Shown here in pieces: positions 1 through 4,932 of a stretch of DNA of 6,837 bases. This DNA comes from Synergistaceae bacterium (GTDB lineage: Bacteria > Synergistota > Synergistia > Synergistales > Aminobacteriaceae). The stretch's first letter is position 1, and each line of letters begins with the position of its first letter. The notes under the pieces are model-generated. The model made no database searches, had not been told where the DNA came from, and worked only from the letters and a program-made list of their open reading frames with translations. The position numbers and the translations under genes were made by a program. Location: NCBI GenBank assembly GCA_017447325.1, contig JAFSNU010000257.1, positions 1 to 6,837 of the forward strand, in the 5' to 3' direction.

Positions 1-1083
1 CGTAGCACTCACGTCAAAATTTGCCCGTTTAATCTCGTCAAAAGTATTGCGTCTCTCTATACTCTTTCCTTTTATAATCTCTTCAGCCCATTTTAAATTA
101 TTATCTTTATTATCTTTAATCTCCAAAAATTTACACAAGTCAGTAATATTAATCTCGTCGGCGCATCTGTCGCTACATAGAGTTAAAAGTCCGGCGGCCT
201 GAGCTTCGACTGCGACTATCGGCAAGCCTTCATAAACCGACGGGCAAATAAACACGTCGAGAGCCTGCAAAATTCTATTCACATCATCTCTCACGCCGAG
301 CATTTTTACATTTTCATCAAGATTTCTCGCCTTAATATCTTTCAAAATTTCGTCTCTCAGCTCGCCCGCGCCGACCCATAAAAATTTAAACTTTATATTA
401 AGCTCTTTTAACTCGCACAAAATTTCTATAATCTTAAACGGATTTTTAACTTTTATTAAACGCCCAACAGTGCCGATTACAAAATCATCTTGACTTAAAT
501 TTAACTCTTGTCTGACTTCAGCTCTCACAGCCTGATTAAAAATATATTTCTCAGCATCGATTGCATTATTTAACACGCAAGCTTTTAACTTATCGCTTGC
601 GATATTTGCGCCGTAACGAATTTCGAGAGCCTGCCGTGAGCAGCCCATAAAATAATCAGCATACTTCTTTATATAATGCGAATATAATTTATAAGCAAGC
701 CCCGGCAGCGTCATATCCCAGCTTATGCTATGCGCATGAGCGATAGTAAACTTGCCGTGTTTCTTAGCCTGCGCGAGATATAACGGCGCGGTGCTGCCTA
801 CATGGCCGTGAATGATTTTATACTCGTCATGAGCTTTAAAGAATTTATCCCAGAAATTTATATAATTAAAACAACTTTTAATTTGAAATCTGGGATATTT
901 AATTAAACGCCCGCCCAAGCTTAATATCTCGTCGTCATAGTCGCATTTATGCTCAGCGCACACGGCATAGTCGAACTGCAATATATTTCTGTCAATCCGT
1001 CTATGCAAATTCATTAACATAGTTTCAGCTCCGGCTCTGCCCATTCCGATTAAAACATGCAATACCCGTAAAATTTCTATCAC
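1..1083 (-). CDS. GT4-family glycosyltransferase, 3'-truncated by the window edge
   Basis: I translated this frame by hand; it stays open for 361 codons to base 1 without a stop, so only the extreme C-terminus is missing. It resembles GT-B fold, EpsF-like glycosyltransferases that move a sugar from a nucleotide donor onto a surface polysaccharide or its lipid carrier. The N-terminus (RVLHVLIGMGRAGAETM, residues 6-22) is the usual opening of this family. HGHVGSTAPL and HAHS follow in the acceptor half. The donor half begins with GTVGRLIKVKNPF (about 204-216). An E-x7-E motif is visible at E285 and E293 in YEGLPIVAVEAQAAG. No signal peptide is seen, so it is probably cytoplasmic or peripheral on the inner membrane face. 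It ends the polysaccharide/Rpn gene string. The start is uncertain: there is no suitable ATG, and the 1083 boundary assumes GTG at 1081-1083. The good ribosome-binding site fits an ATT at 1072-1074 better. Family call is firm, sugar specificity unknown. Confidence 0.88.
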   Translation of the reverse strand, partial: MIEILRVLHVLIGMGRAGAETMLMNLHRRIDRNILQFDYAVCAEHKCDYDDEILSLGGRLIKYPRFQIKSCFNYINFWDKFFKAHDEYKIIHGHVGSTAPLYLAQAKKHGKFTIAHAHSISWDMTLPGLAYKLYSHYIKKYADYFMGCSRQALEIRYGANIASDKLKACVLNNAIDAEKYIFNQAVRAEVRQELNLSQDDFVIGTVGRLIKVKNPFKIIEILCELKELNIKFKFLWVGAGELRDEILKDIKARNLDENVKMLGVRDDVNRILQALDVFICPSVYEGLPIVAVEAQAAGLLTLCSDRCADEINITDLCKFLEIKDNKDNNLKWAEEIIKGKSIERRNTFDEIKRANFDVSAT

Positions 1084-1088
1084 TCCTT
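1083..1088 (-). promoter_or_regulatory. Ribosome-binding site that points to a non-AUG start
   Basis: On the minus strand this reads AAGGAG. It overlaps the last... base of the first possible GTG codon (1081-1083), lies 2 nt from an ATA and 8 nt from an in-frame ATT (1072-1074). An 8-nt gap is ideal, which makes ATT a serious candidate for the glycosyltransferase start. TTG at 1060-1062 is 20 nt away, too far. Confidence 0.55.
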
Positions 1089-1101
1089 TATTAAATATTA
1101 A

Positions 1102-1311
1102 TTAATTATTATTCATATAATCTTGAATTTCGGCTTCGGATATTTCAAGATTATTTGAGATTTCCTCGAGCGTAAATTTGCCAGAAGCCAGAATTTTAGG
1201 GATAAATTCAGCACGTACCTCTTGACGGCCTTGCTTATAGGCTTCTTTATAAGCCTGTTCGTAGCCATCTTTAAAGCCTTCTTGAAATAATTCTTCACTA
1301 AGTCCGCTCAT
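1102..1311 (-). CDS. Stand-alone RpnS-like small protein, copy 3 (69 aa)
   Basis: This small protein corresponds only to the C-terminal module of the Rpn nuclease upstream and has no nuclease domain. It begins MSGLSEELFQE, continues with six tetrads (GFKD, GYEQ, AYKE, AYKQ, GRQE, VRAE; residues 12-35), then an 8-residue linker and a 26-residue tail beginning GKFTLEEIS. The tetrad region should form a long amphipathic helix, rich in charged residues and tyrosine. By analogy with E. coli RpnS it may dimerise and bind an Rpn nuclease as an antitoxin; that role is inference. Its ATG follows a GAGG with a 10-nt gap, and it starts 15 nt after the previous small gene's stop, so translation may be coupled. 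It is in the same reading frame as the glycosyltransferase downstream, separated by a TAA. It is the most diverged of the three modules. A decaying remnant of an Rpn duplication is the alternative. Confidence 0.75.
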   Translation of the reverse strand: MSGLSEELFQEGFKDGYEQAYKEAYKQGRQEVRAEFIPKILASGKFTLEEISNNLEISEAEIQDYMNNN

Positions 1312-1321
1312 CTCAACTAAT

Positions 1322-1325
1322 CCTC
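1322..1325 (-). promoter_or_regulatory. Ribosome-binding site of the third RpnS-like copy
   Basis: GAGG on the minus strand, followed by ATTAGTTGAG and ATG. The gap is 10 nt, as in the other two modules, and the ATTAG spacer start is shared. It lies directly behind the stop codon of the second copy (1327-1329). Confidence 0.6.
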
Positions 1326-1326
1326 G

Positions 1327-1500
1327 TTAATTATTCTTAACGTAGTTCTGAATGTCAGCTACAGGAATACCCCATATCTTGGAAACTTCATCCAGTGTCA
1401 TTCTGCCGAGCTTTACTAAATCAGAGAAGACTTCAAGACGTCCTTTTTCTACGCCTTTTTCAATGCCTTTGTTCATCAGTTCTTCACTAAGTCCGCTCAT
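1327..1500 (-). CDS. Stand-alone RpnS-like small protein, copy 2 (57 aa)
   Basis: A short ORF that a 60-residue length filter would miss. It begins MSGLSEELMNK, then three tetrads (GIEK, GVEK, GRLE; residues 12-23), an 8-residue linker (VFSDLVKL) and a 26-residue tail starting GRMTLDEVSKI. It ends KNN at a TAA. Head, linker and tail have the same lengths as the C-terminal module of the full-length Rpn protein, so it is shorter only by two tetrads. From the SD through the first repeats the DNA is almost identical to the internal start region of rpnL, with two mismatches over about 63 bases, whereas the tail has diverged to a different protein sequence. All six Glu codons are GAA. It starts 21 nt after the rpnL stop behind a strong SD. 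Likely role: stand-alone antitoxin-like partner of Rpn (inference from family knowledge). Coding status is supported by the intact frame, SD and module architecture. Confidence 0.75.
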   Translation of the reverse strand: MSGLSEELMNKGIEKGVEKGRLEVFSDLVKLGRMTLDEVSKIWGIPVADIQNYVKNN

Positions 1501-1510
1501 TACAGCTAAT

Positions 1511-1516
1511 CCTCCC
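1511..1516 (-). promoter_or_regulatory. Strong ribosome-binding site of the second RpnS-like copy
   Basis: GGGAGG on the minus strand, then ATTAGCTGTA and ATG at 1500-1498. It repeats almost exactly the site inside rpnL, where it is AGGAGG, ATTAGCTGTT, ATG. Here it is outside any reading frame of rpnL, which has already stopped at 1522, so its conservation cannot be explained by protein coding. Confidence 0.75.
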
Positions 1517-1521
1517 GCCGG

Positions 1522-1719
1522 TTAGTGCTGATTGGCGTATCGCTGAACGTCAGCCAAAGGAATGTCCAGCATGTTAGAAATTTCTTCAACAGTCATCTTG
1601 CCAAAGTTCAGCAGTCTTTGAACAATCCTGTTGCGATCTTTTTCAATGCCTTGTTTTACGCCTTTTTCAATGCCTTTTTCAATGCCTATGTTCATCAGTT
1701 CTTCACTAAGTCCGCTCAT
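1522..1719 (-). CDS. Intragenic RpnS: separate translation of the Rpn C-terminal module (65 aa)
   Basis: In-frame internal gene starting at codon 204 of the full-length Rpn. The ATG follows AAGGAGG with a 10-nt gap, a far better initiation signal than that of rpnL itself. The product is MSGLSEELMNI, five tetrads (GIEK, GIEK, GVKQ, GIEK, DRNR), the linker IVQRLLNF and a 26-residue tail starting GKMTVEEISNM. It has no catalytic residues. Work on E. coli Rpn proteins showed that such fragments are made from genes within genes, dimerise through a helix with four-residue repeats, and block the toxic full-length nuclease. The same start sequence heads two independent ORFs downstream, which supports real use of this site. 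A stronger site for the short form than for the long one would give antitoxin excess, as expected for a toxin-antitoxin pair. Expression is not proven from sequence. Confidence 0.75.
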   Translation of the reverse strand: MSGLSEELMNIGIEKGIEKGVKQGIEKDRNRIVQRLLNFGKMTVEEISNMLDIPLADVQRYANQH

Positions 1720-2328
1720 AACAGCTAATCCTCCTTCATCTTCTTTAAAATGTCTCGTGCGGTCAGCAAGAGGCGTATAATACATATCATCAGGATTCTT
1801 ACAGAACAAATCATGCATAAGCCTGCTTAACTTCGTCTCTGCGCCGCGCATCTTTCCGTTGACGTATATAATATGCAGCCCGTCATTTATAAAACGCCCG
1901 TTCTCTTTAATGCAGCGTTCTATCGTATATAACGGCAGGCCGCCGCGCAATACGTCCTTCTGCGTGATGAATATAATATAATTATCGCGTATACTATCAT
2001 AAGGCTCACCGGACTTCAGCGAACGGCTGTCAAGCATTCCCGCATAAAAACGAGCACGCTTTATACTTGCATCTTTAGACGTATTCTGCAGCTCAATATC
2101 ATAGCCTTTATTATCGCTGTCAACTGCGAATATATCAAATATAACATCGTGCTCAAGGCCTTTTATATATTCCTGCGTCTTCGCACTCTTAACTATTAAA
2201 TCATCACGGTCTAAAATTACTCTAATTAAAACTTCAACGCATTTTAAATCTCTAAAACAAGCCTTCATGAAAAAGTCGTCCATTAAACACGCCCTTTTCA
2301 TCAGCTCTCGAGTCGCTTCAAGATCCAT
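1522..2328 (-). CDS. Rpn-family recombination-promoting nuclease / PD-(D/E)XK protein, full length (RpnL)
   Basis: A 268-aa member of the Rpn/PDDEXK_2 family, often annotated as a putative transposase. The N-terminal part (LMDDFFMKACFRD, residues 15-27) is the standard family opening. The nuclease core is HDVIFDIFAVDSDNKGYDIELQ (60-81): D65, E79 and Q81 fit a PD-(D/E)XK site in which the usual ExK is ExQ, as is common here. Further family blocks are KRARFYAGMLDS (90-101), NYIIFITQKDVL (116-127), LHIIYVNGKM (151-160), LSRLMHDLFC (168-177) and MYYTPLADRTRHFKEDE (182-198). Residues 204-268 form the tetrad-rich C-terminal module. In E. coli, full-length Rpn proteins are toxic DNA endonucleases active against phage and are inhibited by their own C-terminal fragment. 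The ATG lies 2 nt after the epimerase stop with only a weak GAGAGA upstream, so translation is probably coupled and low. No inverted repeats or target duplications suggest that the gene is itself a transposon. Family call is secure; anti-phage role is inferred. Confidence 0.93.
   Translation of the reverse strand: MDLEATRELMKRACLMDDFFMKACFRDLKCVEVLIRVILDRDDLIVKSAKTQEYIKGLEHDVIFDIFAVDSDNKGYDIELQNTSKDASIKRARFYAGMLDSRSLKSGEPYDSIRDNYIIFITQKDVLRGGLPLYTIERCIKENGRFINDGLHIIYVNGKMRGAETKLSRLMHDLFCKNPDDMYYTPLADRTRHFKEDEGGLAVMSGLSEELMNIGIEKGIEKGVKQGIEKDRNRIVQRLLNFGKMTVEEISNMLDIPLADVQRYANQH
1627..1686 (-). repeat. 12-bp tandem repeats encoding the variable tetrads
   Basis: Five 12-bp units encode GIEK, GIEK, GVKQ, GIEK and DRNR. 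Units at 1675-1686, 1663-1674 and 1639-1650 are identical (GGCATTGAAAAA); 1651-1662 is a variant and 1627-1638 is degenerate. Copy 2 has one identical unit (1456-1467) plus a one-codon variant (1444-1455). Such in-frame repeats can gain or lose units by slippage or recombination without breaking the frame. Confidence 0.85.
1730..1736 (-). promoter_or_regulatory. Internal Shine-Dalgarno inside rpnL driving RpnS
   Basis: AAGGAGG on the minus strand, embedded in rpnL codons for DEGGLAV (residues 197-203), 10 nt ahead of the internal ATG at 1719-1717. It is one of the strongest SD sequences in the window. The block from SD to ATG recurs with one base difference from AGGAGG onward apart from the first A in the downstream copy at 1516-1498. 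Confidence 0.75.
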
Positions 2329-2330
2329 AA

Positions 2331-3305
2331 TTATAAATTCTCTCGATACCAGTCTATAGCTTCTTTAATTCCGCGCTCGAAGCTCCAGTCCGGACTATAG
2401 CCTAAAAATCTTTTAGCCTTGCTTATGTCCGCGCTGCTGTGCTTAATATCTCCGGCGCGTTCCGGCCCGAACTCCGGCTCTATATCAACGCCTAAAGCTT
2501 TAACAAGCGCATAATAAATATCGATTAAATCCTCGCGCTCTCCGTAAGCAATATTAAACGCCTCGCCCGCGCACTCGTGACTTGCAAGACACGCCTTTAA
2601 ATTCGCTTCAACAACATTTTCAATATAAGTAAAGTCCCGGGTCTGCTTGCCGTCGCCGTATATCACAGGCCGCTTATTGCTTAATAATAATTTTATAAAC
2701 TTTGGAATAACAGCAGCATACGCGCCTTCAGGGTCTTGACGTTTTCCAAAGACATTAAAATATCTCAAGCCATAAGTGTCAAGATTATAATGCAGCGTGT
2801 ACTGCTTCGCCCATTCTTCGTCGGCCATTTTAGTCAAAGCATACGGCGATAATAATTTACCCTCTTCGCCCTCGCGTTTAGGCTGAGTCAAGCCGTCGCC
2901 GTAAACTGCCGAACTCGAAGCGTAAACAAATTTATTAACTTTATTAATTCTCGCCGCCTCGAGCATGTTTAGCGTTCCAGTTATATTATTTGCGCAGTAA
3001 TACAACGGCTGCTCAATGCTCCGAGGCACACTGCCCCATGCCGCTTGATTTAACACATAGTCAACGCCCTGACAAGCTTTTATACAAGTATCTAAATCTT
3101 TTATATCGCCCTTTATAAATTCATAATTCTTATTATTCATAAAGAGTTCAGCATATTCGAGCTTGCCGGTTGACAAGTCGTCTAAGCAGCGCACGCGATA
3201 ACCTAATTTCAAAATTGCCTCGCATAAATTGCTGCCGATAAAGCCCGCGCCGCCCGTGACTAAAAACAACGCATTATCTTTAAATTTTAAATTTTCATAG
3301 CCCAT
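2331..3305 (-). CDS. NAD-dependent nucleotide-sugar epimerase, UDP-GlcNAc 4-epimerase (WbpP/TviC) type
   Basis: A 324-aa extended short-chain dehydrogenase/reductase. The NAD-binding Rossmann motif is TGGAGFIG (17-24), with D42-D43 after the second strand for the NAD ribose. The catalytic set is a serine in YASSSAVYG (128-136), and Y155 and K159 in SPYALTK. AWGSVPRSIEQP (89-100), RYFNVFGKRQDPEGAYAAVIPKFI (181-204 region), YGDGKQTRDFTYIENV (216-231) and ERAGDIKHS (282-290) are typical of the WbpP/TviC branch, which interconverts UDP-GlcNAc and UDP-GalNAc or their uronic acids. It would supply a precursor for a surface polysaccharide in the cytoplasm, which fits the GT4 gene downstream. Length is normal. 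The ATG lacks a clear SD: the leader AAATAATATAAAATT is purely A/T plus one tract. The C-terminus ends 2 nt before the Rpn gene. A different epimerase or dehydratase substrate cannot be excluded. Confidence 0.88.
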   Translation of the reverse strand: MGYENLKFKDNALFLVTGGAGFIGSNLCEAILKLGYRVRCLDDLSTGKLEYAELFMNNKNYEFIKGDIKDLDTCIKACQGVDYVLNQAAWGSVPRSIEQPLYYCANNITGTLNMLEAARINKVNKFVYASSSAVYGDGLTQPKREGEEGKLLSPYALTKMADEEWAKQYTLHYNLDTYGLRYFNVFGKRQDPEGAYAAVIPKFIKLLLSNKRPVIYGDGKQTRDFTYIENVVEANLKACLASHECAGEAFNIAYGEREDLIDIYYALVKALGVDIEPEFGPERAGDIKHSSADISKAKRFLGYSPDWSFERGIKEAIDWYRENL

Positions 3306-3323
3306 AATTTTATATTATTTAGC

Positions 3324-3397
3324 TATTAAGGGCGCTGCCCTTAATAATCCCGCCAAGGGCTCCGCCCCTGGACTCCGCAAGGGAACTAGTTCCCTTG
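3324..3397. repeat. Cluster of three palindromes in the rlmB-epimerase spacer
   Basis: Three hairpin-capable sequences follow each other in the 175-bp gap 3306-3480. The first (3324-3346) has a 10-bp stem around a 3-nt loop and is perfect. The second (3353-3371) has an 8-bp stem with one G-U pair if read from the minus strand, but a mismatch on the plus strand. The third (3378-3397) is a perfect 20-bp palindrome centred on AACTAGTT. All three share an AAGGG/CCCTT element, and the whole looks like a mobile or amplified extragenic palindromic repeat. The minus-strand copies are not followed by a U-run, so a Rho-independent terminator is not clear. They could still protect the upstream mRNA end or separate rlmB from the polysaccharide genes. 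The rest of the spacer shows no gene. Confidence 0.7.
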
Positions 3398-3480
3398 ACC
3401 CTTTTATTTATACTCTCTTGCGCCTTTAAGCTTACAGCCCATTTAAGATTTAAGACTGTAAATTCTCCGCTTAAACATTC

Positions 3481-4338
3481 CTAACGCTTACGCCGCCACT
3501 CAAACATTCCTAAAGCCGCCGCGACGCTTGCGTTAAGCGATCCAGTCTTGCCGGCAATATTAATTTTGACTAAACTATCGCACGTCTCTTTAACTAATCT
3601 CGACAGGCCGTCGCCCTCAGCTCCGACAACAAGAGCCGTGTTATCCGGCAAGTCGTAATTAAATAAATCTTCGCCCGAGTTAGCGTCAAGACCTATGCAC
3701 CAGAAATTAGCGGCCTTTAACTGCTCGAGTGCACGCGTGATATTCACGACCGCAATCATAGGGATTCTTAACGCAGCTCCCGCGCTTGTCTTGACTACAG
3801 TTCCGCCTGCTAAAGCCGAACGACGTTTAGAATATATAACTGCAACAGCTCCGGCAGCCTCTGCGCTCCTCGCAATAGCTCCTAAATTATGCGGATCTTC
3901 AATATGATCCGTTACTATAAATAAATTAGCTTGCTTTAAATCTAAACTCTTTATAAACTCGTCAAGCTCAACCGGCTTTGCGTAATTTAATCTGCAGGCC
4001 ACGCCTTGATGATGCTCGCCTGCGCATAATTTTTCAAGAGCTTCCGGCGCAACAAGCTGATAAACAACTTTGCCCTTACGCGCTAAGTCCGTCAGCTCAT
4101 CGAGATACGGAGGCCGGACGTTATTCGCGATTAACAGCCTCGCACACTTGGCCGGATTGTCTCTAACTAAATCCAACACCGGCTGACGTCCCCAGCAAAC
4201 GTCATCAGGAACGCTCTGCTGCTCGTTTAATTTCTTCTCAAGCTCCGGCTTATGCTTTCTATAATCAGGCTTACCGCGCTTTGCCTCAGCTCTGCGCGGC
4301 TTGTCCTTATTAAAATTATTAAAATTTTTATACGCCAT
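3481..4338 (-). CDS. rlmB: TrmH/SpoU-family 23S rRNA (guanosine-2'-O)-methyltransferase, RlmB type
   Basis: A 285-aa SPOUT methyltransferase that transfers a methyl group from S-adenosylmethionine to a ribose 2'-OH; RlmB acts on G2251 of 23S rRNA in the peptidyl-transferase loop. A basic, low-complexity N-terminal extension (1-40, rich in K, R, N) precedes the substrate-binding domain (about 46-120, beginning CWGRQPVLDLV and ending with the conserved EHHQGVA at 108-114). The trefoil-knot SPOUT domain carries all three motifs: DHIEDPHNLGAIARSAEAAGA around 144-164 with N151 and R157, VVGAEGDGLS at 237-246 with E241, and IAGKTGSLNASVAAAL at 261-276 with S267 and N269. It starts 11 nt after the hpt stop, without a strong SD. 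The N-terminal substrate domain favours RlmB over TrmH; the exact target nucleotide is inferred. Confidence 0.88.
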   Translation of the reverse strand: MAYKNFNNFNKDKPRRAEAKRGKPDYRKHKPELEKKLNEQQSVPDDVCWGRQPVLDLVRDNPAKCARLLIANNVRPPYLDELTDLARKGKVVYQLVAPEALEKLCAGEHHQGVACRLNYAKPVELDEFIKSLDLKQANLFIVTDHIEDPHNLGAIARSAEAAGAVAVIYSKRRSALAGGTVVKTSAGAALRIPMIAVVNITRALEQLKAANFWCIGLDANSGEDLFNYDLPDNTALVVGAEGDGLSRLVKETCDSLVKINIAGKTGSLNASVAAALGMFEWRRKR

Positions 4339-4349
4339 AATTTAAATCT

Positions 4350-4892
4350 CTAAATTTCTACAACATTAACATTTCTAATATCTTTCAAGTGACGCCACTT
4401 GCCGGCATAATCCAAGCCATAGCCGACCACAAACTCGTCAGGTATTTCAAAGCCTACATAATCAACTTTGACTTCAGTCTTGCGGCGCGATGGCTTGTCA
4501 AGCAGCACACAAGTTTTTAATATTGCCGGCTTTCTTGACTGCAATAATTTTAATAAATAATTTAAAGTCAGCCCGGAGTCAATAATATCTTCAACTACTA
4601 AAACATTCTTGCCCTCGATGCTCGTCTTAATATCATGCAAAATTCTGACAACGCCGCTGGTCGTCGTGTCCTGCATATAACTCGACACAGACATAAAGTC
4701 AATTCTAACGTCCATATCCTCCGGCATTTCACGCACTAAATCAGTTAAGAATAACGACGCGCCCGTCAAAATTCCGACAACTAAAACTTCCTGCTTGTTT
4801 AAATCATTCGCGATCTGATCCGCAAGTTCCTTAACGCGCTTTGCGATAACCTCGCGCGGCATTATGACTTCGCCAAGCTTATACTCGCTCAT
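4350..4892 (-). CDS. hpt: Hypoxanthine phosphoribosyltransferase
   Basis: A 180-aa type I phosphoribosyltransferase of normal length that joins hypoxanthine (and usually guanine) to PRPP to give IMP or GMP in the cytoplasm. The PRPP-binding loop is VLVVEDIIDSGLTL (97-110), with E101, D102 and D105. The flexible loop SVSSYMQDTTTSG (68-80), the base-contacting VDKP-like LLDKPSRRK (130-138, K133) and VGYGLDYAGKWRHL (156-169) are all present, as is the VVGILTGA diphosphate-binding stretch (38-45). The ATG has an excellent SD. It follows purH by 40 nt and precedes rlmB by 11 nt, so it is very probably in one operon with the de novo genes that also produce IMP. Confidence 0.95.
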   Translation of the reverse strand: MSEYKLGEVIMPREVIAKRVKELADQIANDLNKQEVLVVGILTGASLFLTDLVREMPEDMDVRIDFMSVSSYMQDTTTSGVVRILHDIKTSIEGKNVLVVEDIIDSGLTLNYLLKLLQSRKPAILKTCVLLDKPSRRKTEVKVDYVGFEIPDEFVVGYGLDYAGKWRHLKDIRNVNVVEI

Positions 4893-4900
4893 GTTAAACT

Positions 4901-4906
4901 ACCTCC
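4901..4906 (-). promoter_or_regulatory. Ribosome-binding site of hpt
   Basis: GGAGGT on the minus strand, 8 nt ahead of the ATG at 4892-4890. It fixes the hpt start at this codon rather than at the later Met11. Confidence 0.85.
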
Positions 4907-4910
4907 AAAA

Positions 4911-4932
4911 TTTAATTATATTTTAATTATAT
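4911..4932 (-). repeat. Perfect 11-bp tandem duplication between purH and hpt
   Basis: ATATAATTAAA occurs twice in direct succession, from the base next to the purH stop codon up to a few bases before the hpt SD. Each copy contains TATAAT, a perfect -10 hexamer. No convincing -35 element lies at the right distance in the end of purH, so promoter function is only possible. Confidence 0.6.

Larger units (their letters stand above)
1102..1736 (-). repeat. Tandem triplication of the RpnS module with its own ribosome-binding site
   Basis: Three head-to-tail units start at ATGs 1719, 1500 and 1311 (periods 219 and 189 bp). Each consists of an SD, a 10-nt spacer beginning ATTAG, an ATG-AGC-GGA-CTT-AGT-GAA-GAA head, tetrapeptide repeats, a linker and a tail. 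Protein lengths obey 45 + 4n with n = 5, 3 and 6. Units 1 and 2 are nearly identical in DNA from SD through the first tetrad and diverged later; unit 3 keeps the SD, spacer start and first eight codons and is diverged beyond. The duplicated unit begins at the internal translation signal, not at the start of rpnL. Confidence 0.85.

Noticed and set aside
1113..1298. 61-codon minus-strand ORF in another frame of the third RpnS copy
   Set aside because: It overlaps the frame that carries the conserved MSGLSEEL head and tail, and starts without a suitable SD.
1627..1686. Possible CRISPR-like array
   Set aside because: The 12-bp units are contiguous, have no spacers and encode in-frame tetrapeptides.
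1525..1728. Plus-strand 67-codon ORF with repeated FFNAFFNA sequence
   Set aside because: It is the complement of the 12-bp tetrad repeats in rpnL and has no SD; the periodic Phe-Phe-Asn-Ala comes from reading that repeat backwards.
1102..2328. Insertion sequence or transposon carrying the 'transposase-like' Rpn gene
   Set aside because: No terminal inverted repeats, target duplications or DDE-type protein are visible; Rpn proteins are nucleases whose transposase label is historical.
3324..3397. Rho-independent terminator after rlmB
   Set aside because: The hairpins are not followed by a U-run in the minus direction; only the plus-strand side of the third has a short T-rich stretch, and no plus-strand gene ends there.
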